Part shown: positions 26,034 through 36,274 of the stretch, in pieces
Position numbering within the stretch: position 1 is the stretch's first letter
Layout: the number at the start of each line of letters is the position of its first letter
DNA from: Gaiellasilicea sp963806955
Lineage (GTDB): Bacteria; Actinomycetota; Thermoleophilia; Gaiellales; Gaiellaceae
Assembly: GCA_963806955.1 (NCBI GenBank)
Contig: CAWDZG010000002.1
Span: 744,001 to 808,000, forward strand
Length of the DNA: 64,000 nucleotides
Direction: 5' to 3'
Made by a program: the position numbers and the translations under genes
The notes under the pieces: generated by a model
Database searches by the model: none
Told to the model about the DNA's origin: nothing
The model's input: only the letters and a program-made list of their open reading frames with translations

Positions 26034-26053
26034 GGGCGAGCGTGCTCTCGCCC
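26034..26053 (-). terminator. Hairpin after the acetyl-CoA synthetase gene
   Basis: Perfect arms GGGCGAG / CTCGCCC around a 6-nt loop, starting 11 bp after the acs stop on the minus strand. There is no U-tract. It lies in a 226-bp gap that otherwise shows only the cysteine-synthase promoter region. Confidence 0.5.
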
Positions 26054-26063
26054 GACCGTTCGC

Positions 26064-28017
26064 CTAGTCGTCGGAGCCGTCGTGCGCGGCGCGGTCGGCG
26101 ATCTCGCTCGACGACCGCCGGGTCGGCGAGCGTGGTCGTGTCGCCGAGCGGCCGGTTCTCGGCCACGTCGCGCAGCAGGCGGCGCATGATCTTCCCCGAG
26201 CGCGTCTTCGGCAGCTCGGGCGTGAAGACGATGTTCGCCGGCTTCGCGATCGGGCCGATCTTCGCCGCGACGTGGCTGCGCAGCTCCTCGAGCATCTCGA
26301 GCGAGCCCTCGTCGCCGCCCTTCAGCGTCACGTAGGCGACGATCGCCTGGCCGGTCAGCTCGTCGGCGCGGCCGCAGACCGCCGCCTCGGCCACCTTCTG
26401 GTGGTCGACGAGCGCCGACTCGACCTCGATCGTCGAGATCCGGTGCCCGGAGACGTTCATCACGTCGTCGACGCGGCCGAGCAGCCAGTAGTCGCCGTCC
26501 GCGTCGATCCGTGCGCCGTCGCCCGCGAAGTAGACGCCCGGGTACTTCGACCAGTACGTCTCGCGGAAGCGCGCGTCGTCGCCGTAGATCCCGCGCGTGA
26601 TCGCCGGCCACGGCCGCTTCAGGACGAGGTAGCCGCCGCCGCCCGGGCCGACCTCCTCGCCGGCCTCGTTGAAGACACCGGCCTCGACACCCGGGAACGG
26701 CTTCGTCGCCGAGCCGGGCTTCGTCGTCGTCACCCCCGGGAGCGGCGTGATCATGATCATCCCCGTCTCGGTCTGCCACCACGTGTCGACGACGGGGCAG
26801 CGGTCGCCGCCGATGTGCTCGCGGTACCACATCCACGCCTCCGGGTTGATCGGCTCGCCGACCGAGCCGAGCAGCCGCAGCTTCGAGAGATCGTGCTTGC
26901 CCGCGTGCTCCGGCCCCCACTTCATGTGCGCGCGGATCGCGGTCGGCGCCGTGTAGAGGATCGTGACGCCGTAGCGCTCGGCGATCTCCCACCAGCGGTC
27001 CTTGTCCGGGAAGTCGGGCGTCCCCTCGTAGAGCACGGAGGTGGCGCCGTTGCAGAGCGGCCCGTAGACGATGTAGCTGTGGCCGGTGATCCAGCCGATG
27101 TCGGCCGCGCACCAGTACACGTCCTCCTCCGGCTTCAGGTCGAAGACGAGCGCGTGCGTCGAGGCCGCGCCGACGAGGTAGCCGCCGGTCGTGTGCGTGA
27201 TCCCCTTCGGCTTCGCGGTCGTGCCGGACGTGTACATCAGGAAGAGCAGGTCCTCGCTGTCCATCGGCTCGGGCGGGCAGCTCTCCGGGTCGCCGGAGAC
27301 GTCGAAGTCGTGCAGCCAGCGGTCGCGGCCCTCCTGCATCGGCACCTCGTTGCCCGTGCGCCGGACGACGAGGCACTTCCGGATCCCGGGCGCGTCGGCC
27401 ATCGCGGCGTCGGCGGTGCGCTTCAGCGGCACGGTCGAGCCGCGCCGCCACGCCTCGTCCTGGGTGATCAGCACCTCGCAGCCCATGTCGTTGGCGCGGT
27501 CGGAGAGCGAGTCGGCCGAGAAGCCGCCGAAGACGACCGTGTGCGGCGCGCCGAGCCGCGTGCAGGCGAGCATCGCGATCGGCAGCTCGGTGACCATCCC
27601 CATGTAGATCGCGACGTGCGTGCCCTTGCGGACGCCGAGCTCCTTGAGCACGTTCGCCATCCGGACGACCTGGGTCTGCAGCTCGGCGTAGGTGAGCGAG
27701 CCGCGCTCGCCCTCGGGCTCGCCCTCCCAGTGGTAGGCGACCCGGTCGCCGAGGCCCGCCTCGACGTGGCGGTCGACGCAGTTGTAGGCGACGTTCAGCG
27801 TGCCGCCGAGGTACCACTTCGCGTAGGGCAGCTCCCACTCGTAGAGCTTCGTGAACGGCTCGAACCAGGTGACGCGCTCGCGGCCCTCGCTCTCCCAGAA
27901 CTCCTCGAAGTCGCGCTCGTAGATGTCCGGCCGCGCGACGGCGAGCGCGGCGAACTCGGGCGGCGGCGGGTAGCGCCGGTCCTCGGTGAAGATGGTCTCG
28001 ATCGTCTGGTCGCTCAT
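26064..28017 (-). CDS. acs: Acetyl-CoA synthetase (AMP-forming), frameshifted near the C-terminus
   Basis: A 650-residue acetate-activating enzyme: YTSGTTAKPKGITHTTGGYL is the AMP-binding P-loop, WWQTETGMI the A5 motif, and LPKTRSGKIMRR the C-terminal lysine motif. The N-terminal ACAS domain (FEEFWESEGRERVTWFEPF) is complete. About 20 codons from the end (about 26108) one extra base moves the frame; correcting it gives EIADRAAHDGSDD and the TAG at 26066-26064, as expected for the family. The stop of the upstream M24 peptidase overlaps the ATG (ATGA). It converts acetate, ATP and CoA to acetyl-CoA in the cytoplasm. Confidence 0.94.
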
Positions 28018-29154
28018 GGCTCCAGGTCGTACGGGTAGTGGGTCAGGATCTCGGCGCCCTCGGCGGTGACGAGGAGGAGATCCTCGACCCGGGCGCCGCC
28101 GAAGCCCTTGCGGTAGAGGCCGGGCTCGAGCGCGATCACGTCGCCCTCGACGAGCGGCGCGCTCGCGACGCGGCCGACGCCCGGCTCCTCGTGCACCTCG
28201 AGCCCGACGCCGTGGCCGGTGGCGTGGAAGTAGCCGTCCTCGAGCGCCTCGCCCTCCTCCTTGTGCAGCTGGGTCTTGTAGCCGTGCCCGTGGAAGAAGT
28301 CGCAGACCTCGCGGTGGATGTCGCTGCCGCGCACTCCCGGCTTGACCCGAGAGACGGCGAGGTCGAGCGCCTCCTTCGCGAGCCGGTGGAACTCGACGAG
28401 CTCGTCGGCCGGCGTGCCGACCGCGAACGTGCGGGTGAAGTCCGAGTAGCAGCCGGACTCGCGGTCGCGCGGGAAGAGGTCGAAGAGGACGATGTCGTCG
28501 GCGGCGATCGGGCCGGAGCCCTCCTCGTGGCCGACGGCCGTCTGGGCGCCGTGCGAGACGACGAACTCGTCCGCGACCGCGCCGTGCTCGCCGAACGCGC
28601 GCGCCACCGCGGCCTGGATCCGCTCGCAGGTGAGTGGCTCGCCGTCGAGCGTCAGGACGCCGTTGGCGCGCGACGCGCTGCGCAGCATCTCGGCGCCGAC
28701 CGCGATCCCCGCCTCGACGGCACGGCAGGCGCGGCGGATCCCGGCCAGCTCGTGCTCGGTCTTCACGCGGCGGCGCTCGTCGAAGAAGCGCTGGTCGGCG
28801 GTGAGCTCGATCCCGTTCGCGCGCAGGTGGTCGGCGTGGCCGAGCGGGAACGCCGTCGGCGTCACCGCCGCCTCGAGCCCGAGGTGGCGGCACGCGGCGA
28901 GGTGGATCTCGTTCGAGAGCGCGTACGTGTCGAGCCCGCGCCGCAGCAGCTCGTCCAGGCCGATCTCCTCGGGCGTGATCACGTCCAGGTCGAGGCCGAG
29001 CTCGCGGACACGGCCGGCCTCGAGCGGGCTGACGACGACGGCGCGCCTGCCGCCGACCTCCGCGTAGAGGAAGGGATCCGGGCACGGCGAGCGGCACCTC
29101 GTGCCGCAGCTCCGGCGAGCGGATCGTGTCGCCGACGATCAGGACATCGGGCAT
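28014..29154 (-). CDS. M24-family Xaa-Pro peptidase, frameshifted near the N-terminus
   Basis: A protein of about 380 residues with the pita-bread fold of aminopeptidase P and prolidase. Metal ligands are recognisable as DLFPRD and SDFTRTF (two Asp), GHGVGLEVHE (His) and ALEPGLY (Glu), with a further Glu near the C-terminus. An extra base at about 29077 breaks the frame soon after the start (PLAVP to DPFLYAEVGGRRAVVV). The N-terminal part before the break is IVGDTIRSPELRHEV. The ATG at 29154 gives the full family N-terminal domain. It overlaps acs downstream, and an aldo/keto reductase follows 10 bp upstream of its start on the same strand. Confidence 0.88.
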
Positions 29155-29164
29155 CTGCGTGATC

Positions 29165-30037
29165 CTAATCGGCCGCGAGCGACGGCAACTCGGCTGCCTC
29201 GCGCGCGTTCCGGGGCCCGACGATCGCCGCGGTCACGCCAGGCTGCTCGAGCACCCAGGCGACGGCGTGCCTGCGCAGCGTCCGCCCGCGCGCCGCAGCT
29301 TCGCGCCGGTGCGCCTCGATCTCGTCGTGGCGCTCGGCGAGACGCGAGCGGCGGCGGAAGTCGTCCGGGTCGAGCGCCTCGGGGTCGAAGCCGTCCGTGA
29401 GGAAGCCGCTCGCGAGCGGCGCCCAGCAGAGCAGGCCGATCCCGTGCGCGCGGACGACGTCGAGCACTGCGGGGTCGTCGGGGGCGGCGAGCAGGCTGAG
29501 CTGCTCCTGGCAGGACGTCACCGGCGCGACCCGGTGCGCGCGCTCGACGAGCTCGGCGGTGTGGTTCGAGAGCCCGGCCCAGCGCACCTTCCCCTCCTCG
29601 ATCAGCCGCTGCAGCTCACCCCACGACTCCTCGATCGGCGTCGCCGCGTCGACGTCGTGGATGTGGACGAGATCGACGTGGTCGGCGCCGAGCCGGCGGA
29701 GGCTGGCCTCGACGTCGGCGCGGATCGCCTCCGGACGGTTGTCCATCCGGGAGACCGCGTCGTCGGCGGGCATCGTGCCGCACTTGGTGCAGACGAGCAC
29801 GTCGTCGCGGCCGGCCAGCGCCTTGCGCACGATCTCCTCGGCGCGGCCCCAGCCGTAGAAGGGCGCCGTGTCGATCCAGTTGACGCCGGTGTCGAGGGCG
29901 GCGCGGATCGCGGCGACCGCCGCGGCCTCGTCCTGCGGTCCCCAGTAGATCCAGGCGCGCGTCGAGCCGATCGGCGCCGTGCCGATCCCGACGACGGTGA
30001 TCTCAGGGCCGTGCGCTCCGAGCCGGCGGCGTTCCAC
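29165..30037 (-). CDS. Aldo/keto reductase
   Basis: A 290-residue TIM-barrel oxidoreductase with the family's catalytic tetrad in place: Asp and Tyr in WIDTAPFYGWG, Lys in LVCTKCG and His in LVHIHDVD. The cofactor segment near the C-terminus is AAIVGPRNAREAAEL. It reduces aldehydes or ketones with NADPH in the cytoplasm. The GTG start (30037) follows TAGGAT (30051-30046 minus) by 8 nt. M24 peptidase and acs lie downstream on the same strand. Substrate unknown. Confidence 0.9.
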   Translation of the reverse strand: MERRRLGAHGPEITVVGIGTAPIGSTRAWIYWGPQDEAAAVAAIRAALDTGVNWIDTAPFYGWGRAEEIVRKALAGRDDVLVCTKCGTMPADDAVSRMDNRPEAIRADVEASLRRLGADHVDLVHIHDVDAATPIEESWGELQRLIEEGKVRWAGLSNHTAELVERAHRVAPVTSCQEQLSLLAAPDDPAVLDVVRAHGIGLLCWAPLASGFLTDGFDPEALDPDDFRRRSRLAERHDEIEAHRREAAARGRTLRRHAVAWVLEQPGVTAAIVGPRNAREAAELPSLAAD

Positions 30038-30045
30038 TGCCTCCG

Positions 30046-30061
30046 ATCCTACGGGTAGGTT
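30046..30061. promoter_or_regulatory. Divergent -10 boxes of aldo/keto reductase and M32 peptidase
   Basis: TAGGAT on the minus strand (30051-30046) and TAGGTT on the plus strand (30056-30061) lie only 4 bp apart, each 8 nt from its GTG start (30037, 30070). Both genes look leaderless. Confidence 0.5.
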
Positions 30062-30069
30062 TGCTCCAG

Positions 30070-31578
30070 GTGAACTCCGCGCTCACGGAACTGAAGCAGC
30101 GACTGGCCGAGGTCGGCGACCTCGAGCGCGCGCTCGGCGTGCTCGGCTGGGACCAGCGGACGATGATGCCGCCCAAGGGCGCCGCCGCCCGCGCCGAGGC
30201 CTCGGCGACGCTCTCCGGGCTCGTGCACGAGCGCTTCACCTCGGACGAGATCGGCCGCCTGCTCGACCGGGCGGCGCCCCTGGAGGACGAGCTCGACCAC
30301 GACTCCGACGACGCCAGCCTGATCCGCGTCACGCGCCGCGACTGGGAGAAGGCGCGGCGAGTTCCCGCCGAGCTCGCGGCTGCCTGGGCGCGCGAGGGCG
30401 GCAAGGCGCACGTCGCCTGGCTCGAGGCGCGGGGGGCGGCGGACTTCGAGCTCTTCCGGCCGGCGCTGCAGCGCGTGCACGACGTCGCGCTCCGCTGGGC
30501 GGAGTGCATGGAGCCGGGCGACTCGCCCTACGACGCCTTCCTCGACGAGTACGAGCCGGGGATGACGACGGCCGAGGTGACGGCCGTGTTCGACGTCCTC
30601 CGCCCCGAGCTGACCCGGATCGTGCGCGAGGCCGGCGAGCCGGCCGACGACTCGTTCCTCGAGGGCGACTTCCCGGTCGAGGCGCAGGCCGACTTCCTCG
30701 GCGGGATCCTGCGCGACTTCGGCTTCGAGGAGGGCGCCTACCGGCTCGACCCGACCGTGCACCCGTTCGCGACCTCGTTCTCGCGCACGGACATCCGGAT
30801 GACGACGCGCTACAAGCCCGACAACCTGCGCGCGCTGTGGGCCGCGATGCACGAGGCCGGGCACGGGCTCACCTACCAGGGCATCGACCCTGCGCTCGAA
30901 CGCACGCCGCTGTACGGCAACGCGTCGCTCGGCCTCGGCGAGTCGCAGAGCCGGACCTGGGAGAACCTCGTCGGCCGCTCGCTGCCGTTCTGGCGCGGCC
31001 GCCTGCCCGAGCTGCAGCGGCACTTCCCGCAGCTCGCGGACGTCGACCTCGAGGCGTGGTACCGCGGCGTCAACCGCGTCGCGCCCGGCCTGATCCGCGT
31101 CGACGCGGACGAGGTCACCTACTCGCTCCACATCATCCTGCGCTTCGAGCTCGAGCAGGAGCTCGTCGCCGGCACGCTCGCGCTGGCAGACCTGCCCGAG
31201 GCGTGGAACGCGCGCATGCAGGACTTCCTCGGTGTCGAGGTTCCCGACGACACGCGCGGTGTCCTCCAGGACGTGCACTGGACGCGCGCCGCCTACGGCT
31301 ACTTCCCCACCTACGCGCTCGGCAACGTCCTCTCGCTGCAGATCTGGCGCGCTGCCGAGACCGAGTTGAACAGCCTGGACGCGCAGCTGGAGGCGGGCGA
31401 GTTCGGCCCGCTCTACGACTGGCTGCGCGACCGGCTCTACCGGCACGGGCGCAAGTTCACGCCGCTCGAGACGCTCGACCGCGCGATCGGCGCCACGGAG
31501 ATCGACCCGCAGCCGTACCTCGCCTACCTGCAGGAGAAGGTCGGCGGCCTGGCCGGGAGCGGCTCCGCCCGTTCCTGA
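30070..31578 (+). CDS. M32-family carboxypeptidase (Taq type)
   Basis: A 502-residue metallocarboxypeptidase of the Thermus aquaticus carboxypeptidase family. The zinc motif HEAGH is at residues 261-265 (MHEAGHGLTYQG); downstream SLGLGESQSRTWEN holds the third ligand glutamate. It is a helical cytoplasmic dimer by family knowledge and releases residues from peptide C-termini. I chose GTG 30070 over the in-frame TTG 30061 because a TAGGTT box ends 8 nt before the GTG and overlaps the TTG. The amidohydrolase follows after 26 bp with its own -10 box. Confidence 0.92.
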   Translation: MNSALTELKQRLAEVGDLERALGVLGWDQRTMMPPKGAAARAEASATLSGLVHERFTSDEIGRLLDRAAPLEDELDHDSDDASLIRVTRRDWEKARRVPAELAAAWAREGGKAHVAWLEARGAADFELFRPALQRVHDVALRWAECMEPGDSPYDAFLDEYEPGMTTAEVTAVFDVLRPELTRIVREAGEPADDSFLEGDFPVEAQADFLGGILRDFGFEEGAYRLDPTVHPFATSFSRTDIRMTTRYKPDNLRALWAAMHEAGHGLTYQGIDPALERTPLYGNASLGLGESQSRTWENLVGRSLPFWRGRLPELQRHFPQLADVDLEAWYRGVNRVAPGLIRVDADEVTYSLHIILRFELEQELVAGTLALADLPEAWNARMQDFLGVEVPDDTRGVLQDVHWTRAAYGYFPTYALGNVLSLQIWRAAETELNSLDAQLEAGEFGPLYDWLRDRLYRHGRKFTPLETLDRAIGATEIDPQPYLAYLQEKVGGLAGSGSARS

Positions 31579-31604
31579 AGCAGTCGCTCCGTAGACTCAG
31601 GCTC

Positions 31605-32757
31605 GTGGACGACGTGCTTCGCCGCGTGCAGGGCCTCGTGGAGACCTACGAGGCGATCGTGCGCGCCGAGCTGCCTGACGGCGCCGAGATCTTCGATGCG
31701 CACGTCCACCTCGGCACCGACATCGACGGCATGCGCGGCGAGCTCGACGACCTGCTCCGGACCCAGCGCGCCAACGGGATCTCGCGCTCCTTCGTGTTCT
31801 GCCTCGACGAGCCCGACCGGCACCCCGGCTTCCGCGCGCCGAACGACCGCACGCTCGCGTTCGCCGAGCAGAGCGGCGGCGAGCTCGTTCCGTTCGTCCG
31901 GCTCGACCTGACGGAGAGCCCGATCGACGAGGCCGTGCGCTGCCTCGACCGGGGCGCACGCGGGATCAAGCTGCATCCCCGGGCGCAGAAGTTCCTCCTC
32001 GACGACGAGCGGCTCGCGCCGGTCTTCGAGCTCGCGGCCGACCGCAAGGTGCCGATCCTGATCCACGGCGGCCGCGGCCTGCCGCCGATCGCCGACGCGC
32101 TGGGCCGGCTGATGGACGCCTACGAGCCGCAGCTGATCATCGCGCACGCCGGCATCGCCGACCTGGCCGCCCTCGCCGAGCACTTTTCGGGGCGACCCGG
32201 GGTCTTCTTCGACACCTCCGTCTGGAGCCCGCTCGACCTGCTCGACCTCTACCGGCTCGTCTCGCCCGAGCAGGTGCTGTACGCGTCGGACTACCCGTAC
32301 GGCGGCCAGCCCTGCCTCGCTCCTGCTCGCGCTGCGCACGGCGCGGATGGCCGGCCTCGACGAGCAGCAGACGCGCGCGATGCTCGGCGGCAGCGCCCGC
32401 CGGATCGCCGACGGCGAGGACGCCCTGCCGCTGAGCGCCCCGCGCGGGCCGGCGGACGTCGCGCATCCGATCACCTTCGCGCGCATCCACCAGTACCTGT
32501 CGATGGCCACGCCGCTCCTCTGGACGAGACAGGCCGACACGATCGGCGTGCTCGGGCTCGCGCTCAACGCCTGCGCCGAGCGCTCGGACGGGCATCGCGA
32601 GGAGACCGAGCGGATTCGCCAGCTCCTGCTCACGGCCCGCGACCTCTGGCTCGCGTTTCCGGAGAGCGAGGACGAGGCAGATCGAACCCGTGTCGCCCGC
32701 ACCGCCTTCCGGATGCTCCACCTCGCGAACATCACCGCGGTGACCGCCGCTGTCTGA
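31605..32757 (+). CDS. Amidohydrolase (TIM-barrel metal-dependent hydrolase), frameshifted
   Basis: About 384 residues after rejoining, in the amidohydrolase-2 style. The metal motif HxH is H33-V-H35 in DAHVHLGTD. IKLHPRAQKF, ILIHGGRG and IIAHAGIAD give further histidines, and YASDYPYGGQ the final Asp. At about 32316 an extra base breaks the frame; the resumed frame (SLLLALRTARMAGLDEQQTRAMLGGSARRI) is the normal C-terminal helical part, followed by about 100 extra residues, rich in helix, that I do not recognise. GTG 31605 follows TAGACT by 7 nt. The stop is shared territory with the next gene's CTG start. Substrate unknown. Confidence 0.85.
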
Positions 32758-33187
32758 GCTGCGCGTCAACGGGCACGACTACGCGTTCGAGGCGCCGATC
32801 GGGCAGACGCTCGCCGAGGTGCTGAGGAACGACCTCGGCCTGACCGGGACGAAGGTCGCCTGCGGCGAGGGCCACTGCGGCGCCTGCACGGTGCAACTCG
32901 ACGGCGTCCCCGTCCTCTCCTGCATCACGCTCGCGCACACGGTCGGCGAGCGCGAGGTGACGACGATCGAGGGGCTCAAGGAGCACCCGCTCGTGGACGC
33001 CTTCGTTCGCACGGACGCGCTCCAGTGCGGCTTCTGCACGCCGGGCCAGATCGTCTCGGCTGCGGCGCTCGTCGCGTCGAGCCCCGAGCCGTCGAGCGAC
33101 GAGATCCGGCACCGGATGGCCGGCAACCTCTGCCGCTGCGGCACCTATCCGCGCATCGAGGAGGCGATCCAGTCGTGGCGCGGCTGA
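32750..33187 (+). CDS. Molybdenum hydroxylase [2Fe-2S] subunit, apparent CTG start
   Basis: A 145-residue iron-sulfur subunit of the xanthine dehydrogenase/aldehyde oxidase family. The plant-type [2Fe-2S] ligands are C38, C43, C46 and C58; the second cluster ligands are C93, C96, C128 and C130 (GFCTPGQ and NLCRCGTY). No ATG, GTG or TTG precedes the conserved VNGHDYAFEAPIGQTLAEVL segment. The frame opens after a stop at 32741, so I start at CTG 32750, 5 nt before the stop of the amidohydrolase. The first standard codon is GTG 32819, which would remove conserved residues. It feeds electrons from the molybdenum subunit to the FAD subunit. Confidence 0.85.
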   Translation: MSELRVNGHDYAFEAPIGQTLAEVLRNDLGLTGTKVACGEGHCGACTVQLDGVPVLSCITLAHTVGEREVTTIEGLKEHPLVDAFVRTDALQCGFCTPGQIVSAAALVASSPEPSSDEIRHRMAGNLCRCGTYPRIEEAIQSWRG

Positions 33188-35436
33188 TCCGCTCCGAGAA
33201 GGAGGTCGAGGGCCGCTACGAGGAGGTCTGGACGCTCGTCGAGGAGGACGCGCTCGACCAGTGGCCGACCGGCCCCGGCGACGTCGTCGGCCGCGACGCA
33301 CCCAGGGTCGACGGCTACGAGAAGGCCCGCGGCGAGGCGCGCTACACCGGCGACATCCGCCTGTCCGGCCTGCTCGAGACCGCGCTCCTCCGCAGCCCGC
33401 ACGCACACGCTCGGATCCGCAGCATCGACCTGGCGCAGGCCGCCGCCGCGCCGGGCGTCCTCGCCGTCGTCGGCCCCGGCGAGGTCAGCGGCGTCGACGG
33501 CGAGGCCGTCTTCGAGGGCTACGCCGTCGCCGCAATCGCGGCCGAGACGATGGGCCAGGCGCGCGCCGCCGTCGACCTGATCGACGTGGAGTGGGAGGTG
33601 CTCGAGCCGCTGCTCGACGCGGACGAGGCCGTCCGGCGCGGCTCGTTCGTCCAGCCCAGCCGCGACTACACCCGCGGCGACGTCGAGCGCGGGCTCGCGC
33701 AGGCGGACGCGGTCGTCGAGGCGGAGTACACGACGCAGACGCTGAACCACAACCCGCTCGAGACGCACCAGTGCGTGTGCGAGTGGCGTGGCCAGAACCT
33801 CGACGTCTACATCTCGACGCAGTACATCTGGGGCACCCGCAGCGAGCTCGCCGAGCAGCTCGGCATGCCCGCCGACCGGATCCGCGTCGTCTGCGAGTTC
33901 ATGGGCGGGGGCTTCGGCGCGAAGAACGGCGTCGGCAACTACCTCCTGCTGGCGGTCGAGCTGGCGCGCCGCACGCGCCGGCCGGTGCGCTGCGCGCTCA
34001 CGCGCCGCGAGGAGAACGTCGTCGGCGGGAACCGCAACGCGACCCGGCAGCGCGTCCGCGTCGCCGCCCGGGCCGACGGCACCCTGACCGCGCTGACCGG
34101 CGAGTACGTCTGCGCGCTCGGCCACGGCGGCTGGCTGCCGCCGACCGCCGGGCCGATGCAGCTTCTCTACGCCTGCGAGAACGTCCACACCGTCGAGCAC
34201 GGCGCGAAGCTGAACCTGCCGCCGATGGCCGCCTTCCGCGCGCCCGGCTTCGTCGAGGGCACGTGGTCGCTCGAGTGCGTGCTCGACAAGGTCGCCGCGC
34301 AGCTCGGGATCGACCCGCTCGAGCTGCGCAAGCAGAACTACGCCCATGCCGACGCGATGGACGGCCGGCCGTTCTCGTCGAAGAACCTGATGGAGTGCTA
34401 CCGGCGCGCCGAGCCGCACTGGGAGCGCCGGCACGAGGTCCGCGCGCGCTCCGACGACGTCTGGAAGCGCGGCCTGGGGATGGCGAGCCAGATCTGGTAC
34501 GGCGGCGGCGGCCCGCCGAGCTACGCGTGGGTCCGGCTCGGCTCCGACGGGCGGGTCAACGTCGTCACCGCGATGCAGGACATCGGCACGGGCACGCGGA
34601 CGGCGATGGCGATGATCGCCGCCGAGGAGCTCGGGCTGCCGCTCGACCGGGTCGAGGTGCAGGTCGGCGACTCCGCGCGCGGGCCGTTCGCCTCGATCTC
34701 CGGCGGCTCGTCGACGCTGCCGTCGATGGGCCCGGCCGTGCGCTCGGCGGCGGCCGACGCCGCGCGGCAGGTGCTCGAGCTCGCCGCCCAGCGCTTCGAG
34801 CGCGAGCAGCACCTGCTCTCGCTCAAGGGCGGCAACATCGTCTCCTCCGACGGCGGCTCCTGGCCCCTGGAGGAGATCACCGGCCTGCTCGACGACGGCC
34901 AGATCCTCGGCAAGGGCGCCCGCGGCCCCAACCCGACCGGGATGCGCGTGCTCACCTTCGGGATCCAGCTCGCGGAGGTCGCAGTGGACGTCGGCACGGG
35001 TGAGACCCGGGTCGAGAAGATCGTCGCGATCCACGACGTCGGCCGCGTGATCAACCCGCTCGGCGCGCGCAGCCAGATCGAGGGCGGGATCATCCAGGCG
35101 CTCGGGCACACGTTCTCGGAGCACCGGCTCGACGACCCGCGCACCGGCACCGTCCTGACCAAGACGCTCGACGCGTACAAGCTGCCGACGATCGCGGACG
35201 TTCCCGAGATCGTCTGCGACCTCGTCGACGAGCCCGACGTGCATCTGACGAACCTCGGCTCGAAGGGGCTCGGCGAGCCGCCGATCGTCCCCACCGCAGC
35301 CGCGATCGCGAACGCGATCCGCGACGCCACCGGCGCCGACGTGACCTCGCTGCCGATCACGCGCGAGGAGATCCTGCGCGCGCTGCGCGAGGCCGAGGCC
35401 CGGAAGAAGGAGCCCGTTGCGGCTGGAACGTCCTAG
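33175..35436 (+). CDS. Molybdopterin-binding subunit of a xanthine dehydrogenase-type hydroxylase
   Basis: A 753-residue large subunit. Domains: an aldehyde oxidase/xanthine dehydrogenase hammerhead (about residues 45-150), then the molybdopterin-binding regions with GGGFGAKN (Mo-site loop), AFRAPGFVEG and the C-terminal GLGEPPIVPTAAAIANAI, where the catalytic glutamate lies. The AFRAPGF loop marks it as xanthine dehydrogenase-like rather than the CoxL type of aerobic CO dehydrogenases. The substrate (purine, aldehyde or N-heterocycle) is not determined by sequence. The GTG overlaps the 2Fe-2S subunit by 13 nt and its end overlaps the FAD subunit by 20 nt, so the complex is one operon. MocA-like and other genes follow nearby. 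Confidence 0.93.
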   Translation: MARLIRSEKEVEGRYEEVWTLVEEDALDQWPTGPGDVVGRDAPRVDGYEKARGEARYTGDIRLSGLLETALLRSPHAHARIRSIDLAQAAAAPGVLAVVGPGEVSGVDGEAVFEGYAVAAIAAETMGQARAAVDLIDVEWEVLEPLLDADEAVRRGSFVQPSRDYTRGDVERGLAQADAVVEAEYTTQTLNHNPLETHQCVCEWRGQNLDVYISTQYIWGTRSELAEQLGMPADRIRVVCEFMGGGFGAKNGVGNYLLLAVELARRTRRPVRCALTRREENVVGGNRNATRQRVRVAARADGTLTALTGEYVCALGHGGWLPPTAGPMQLLYACENVHTVEHGAKLNLPPMAAFRAPGFVEGTWSLECVLDKVAAQLGIDPLELRKQNYAHADAMDGRPFSSKNLMECYRRAEPHWERRHEVRARSDDVWKRGLGMASQIWYGGGGPPSYAWVRLGSDGRVNVVTAMQDIGTGTRTAMAMIAAEELGLPLDRVEVQVGDSARGPFASISGGSSTLPSMGPAVRSAAADAARQVLELAAQRFEREQHLLSLKGGNIVSSDGGSWPLEEITGLLDDGQILGKGARGPNPTGMRVLTFGIQLAEVAVDVGTGETRVEKIVAIHDVGRVINPLGARSQIEGGIIQALGHTFSEHRLDDPRTGTVLTKTLDAYKLPTIADVPEIVCDLVDEPDVHLTNLGSKGLGEPPIVPTAAAIANAIRDATGADVTSLPITREEILRALREAEARKKEPVAAGTS

Positions 35437-36249
35437 CTCCGCGGCCGAGGCCGTCGACGCGCTCGCCGGCGGCACGGCGCTCGCGGGCGGCACCGAGGTG
35501 GTGCCGCTGCTGCGCGACGGGATCCTCGCGGCGGAGACGCTCGTCGACATCTCGGCGGTCGTGCCGCGCGGGATCTCCGGCCCGACGATCGGGGCGGGCA
35601 CGACGCTGGCCGACCTCGAGGCGTCGGACGAGATCCCGGCCGCGCTCCGCGAGGCGTGCCGGCTGGCGGCCTCGCCGCAGCTGCGCAACATGGGCACGAT
35701 CGGCGGCAACCTGCTCCAGGCGACGCGCTGCTGGTACTGGCGCCTCCGGTTCCCGTGCCGACTGCACGGCGGCGACACCTGCCACGCGCGGGACGGCGAG
35801 CACCGTGAGCACGCGGTCTTCGCGAACGACTTCTGCGCCTCCGCGCACCCGTCCGACCCGGCGGCGGCGCTGCTCGCGCTCGGCGCCCGGGTGCGCACCG
35901 ACCGGCGCGAGCTCGACCTCGGCCGAGCTCTACCGGCTGCCGACCGAGGACGACCGCGCGACGACGACGCTCGCCGCCGGACGAGCTGATCCTCGAGCTG
36001 GAGCTGCCCGAGGTGGAGGCGAGCACGTACCTGAAGGCGATGGACCGACAACGGTGGGCGTTCGCGCTCGTCGGCGTCGCCGCCGCCCGGTCGGCAGGCG
36101 GAACACGGATCGCGCTCGCGGGCGTCGCGCCCGTCCCGTGGCTGCTCTCGGCGCCCGACGAGCTCGACCGCGCGACGCCGCTGCCCGGCACCGAGTTCAA
36201 GGTCGAGATCGCACGGACGCTCGTCGGCCGTGCGCTTGCGGCGCTCTGA
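35417..36249 (+). CDS. FAD-binding subunit of the molybdenum hydroxylase, with 4 extra cysteines and two indels
   Basis: About 277 residues after rejoining. AGGTALAGGTEVVPLLRDG and RNMGTIGGNLLQ are the FAD-binding segments. A cysteine-rich insert follows: C105 (ATRCWYW), C114 (RFPCRL), C122 (DTCHARDG) and C140 (NDFCAS), the pattern that binds an additional [4Fe-4S] cluster in YagS/PaoB and hydroxybenzoyl-CoA reductase beta-type subunits. Two extra bases, at about 35924 and 35980, break the frame before ELYRLPTEDD and after TTTLAA; correcting both gives a continuous C-terminal domain ending at 36249. TTG 35417 overlaps the Mo subunit by 20 nt. Confidence 0.86.
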
Positions 36250-36274
36250 CGAGGCGCTACGATCCGCGGTCCTC

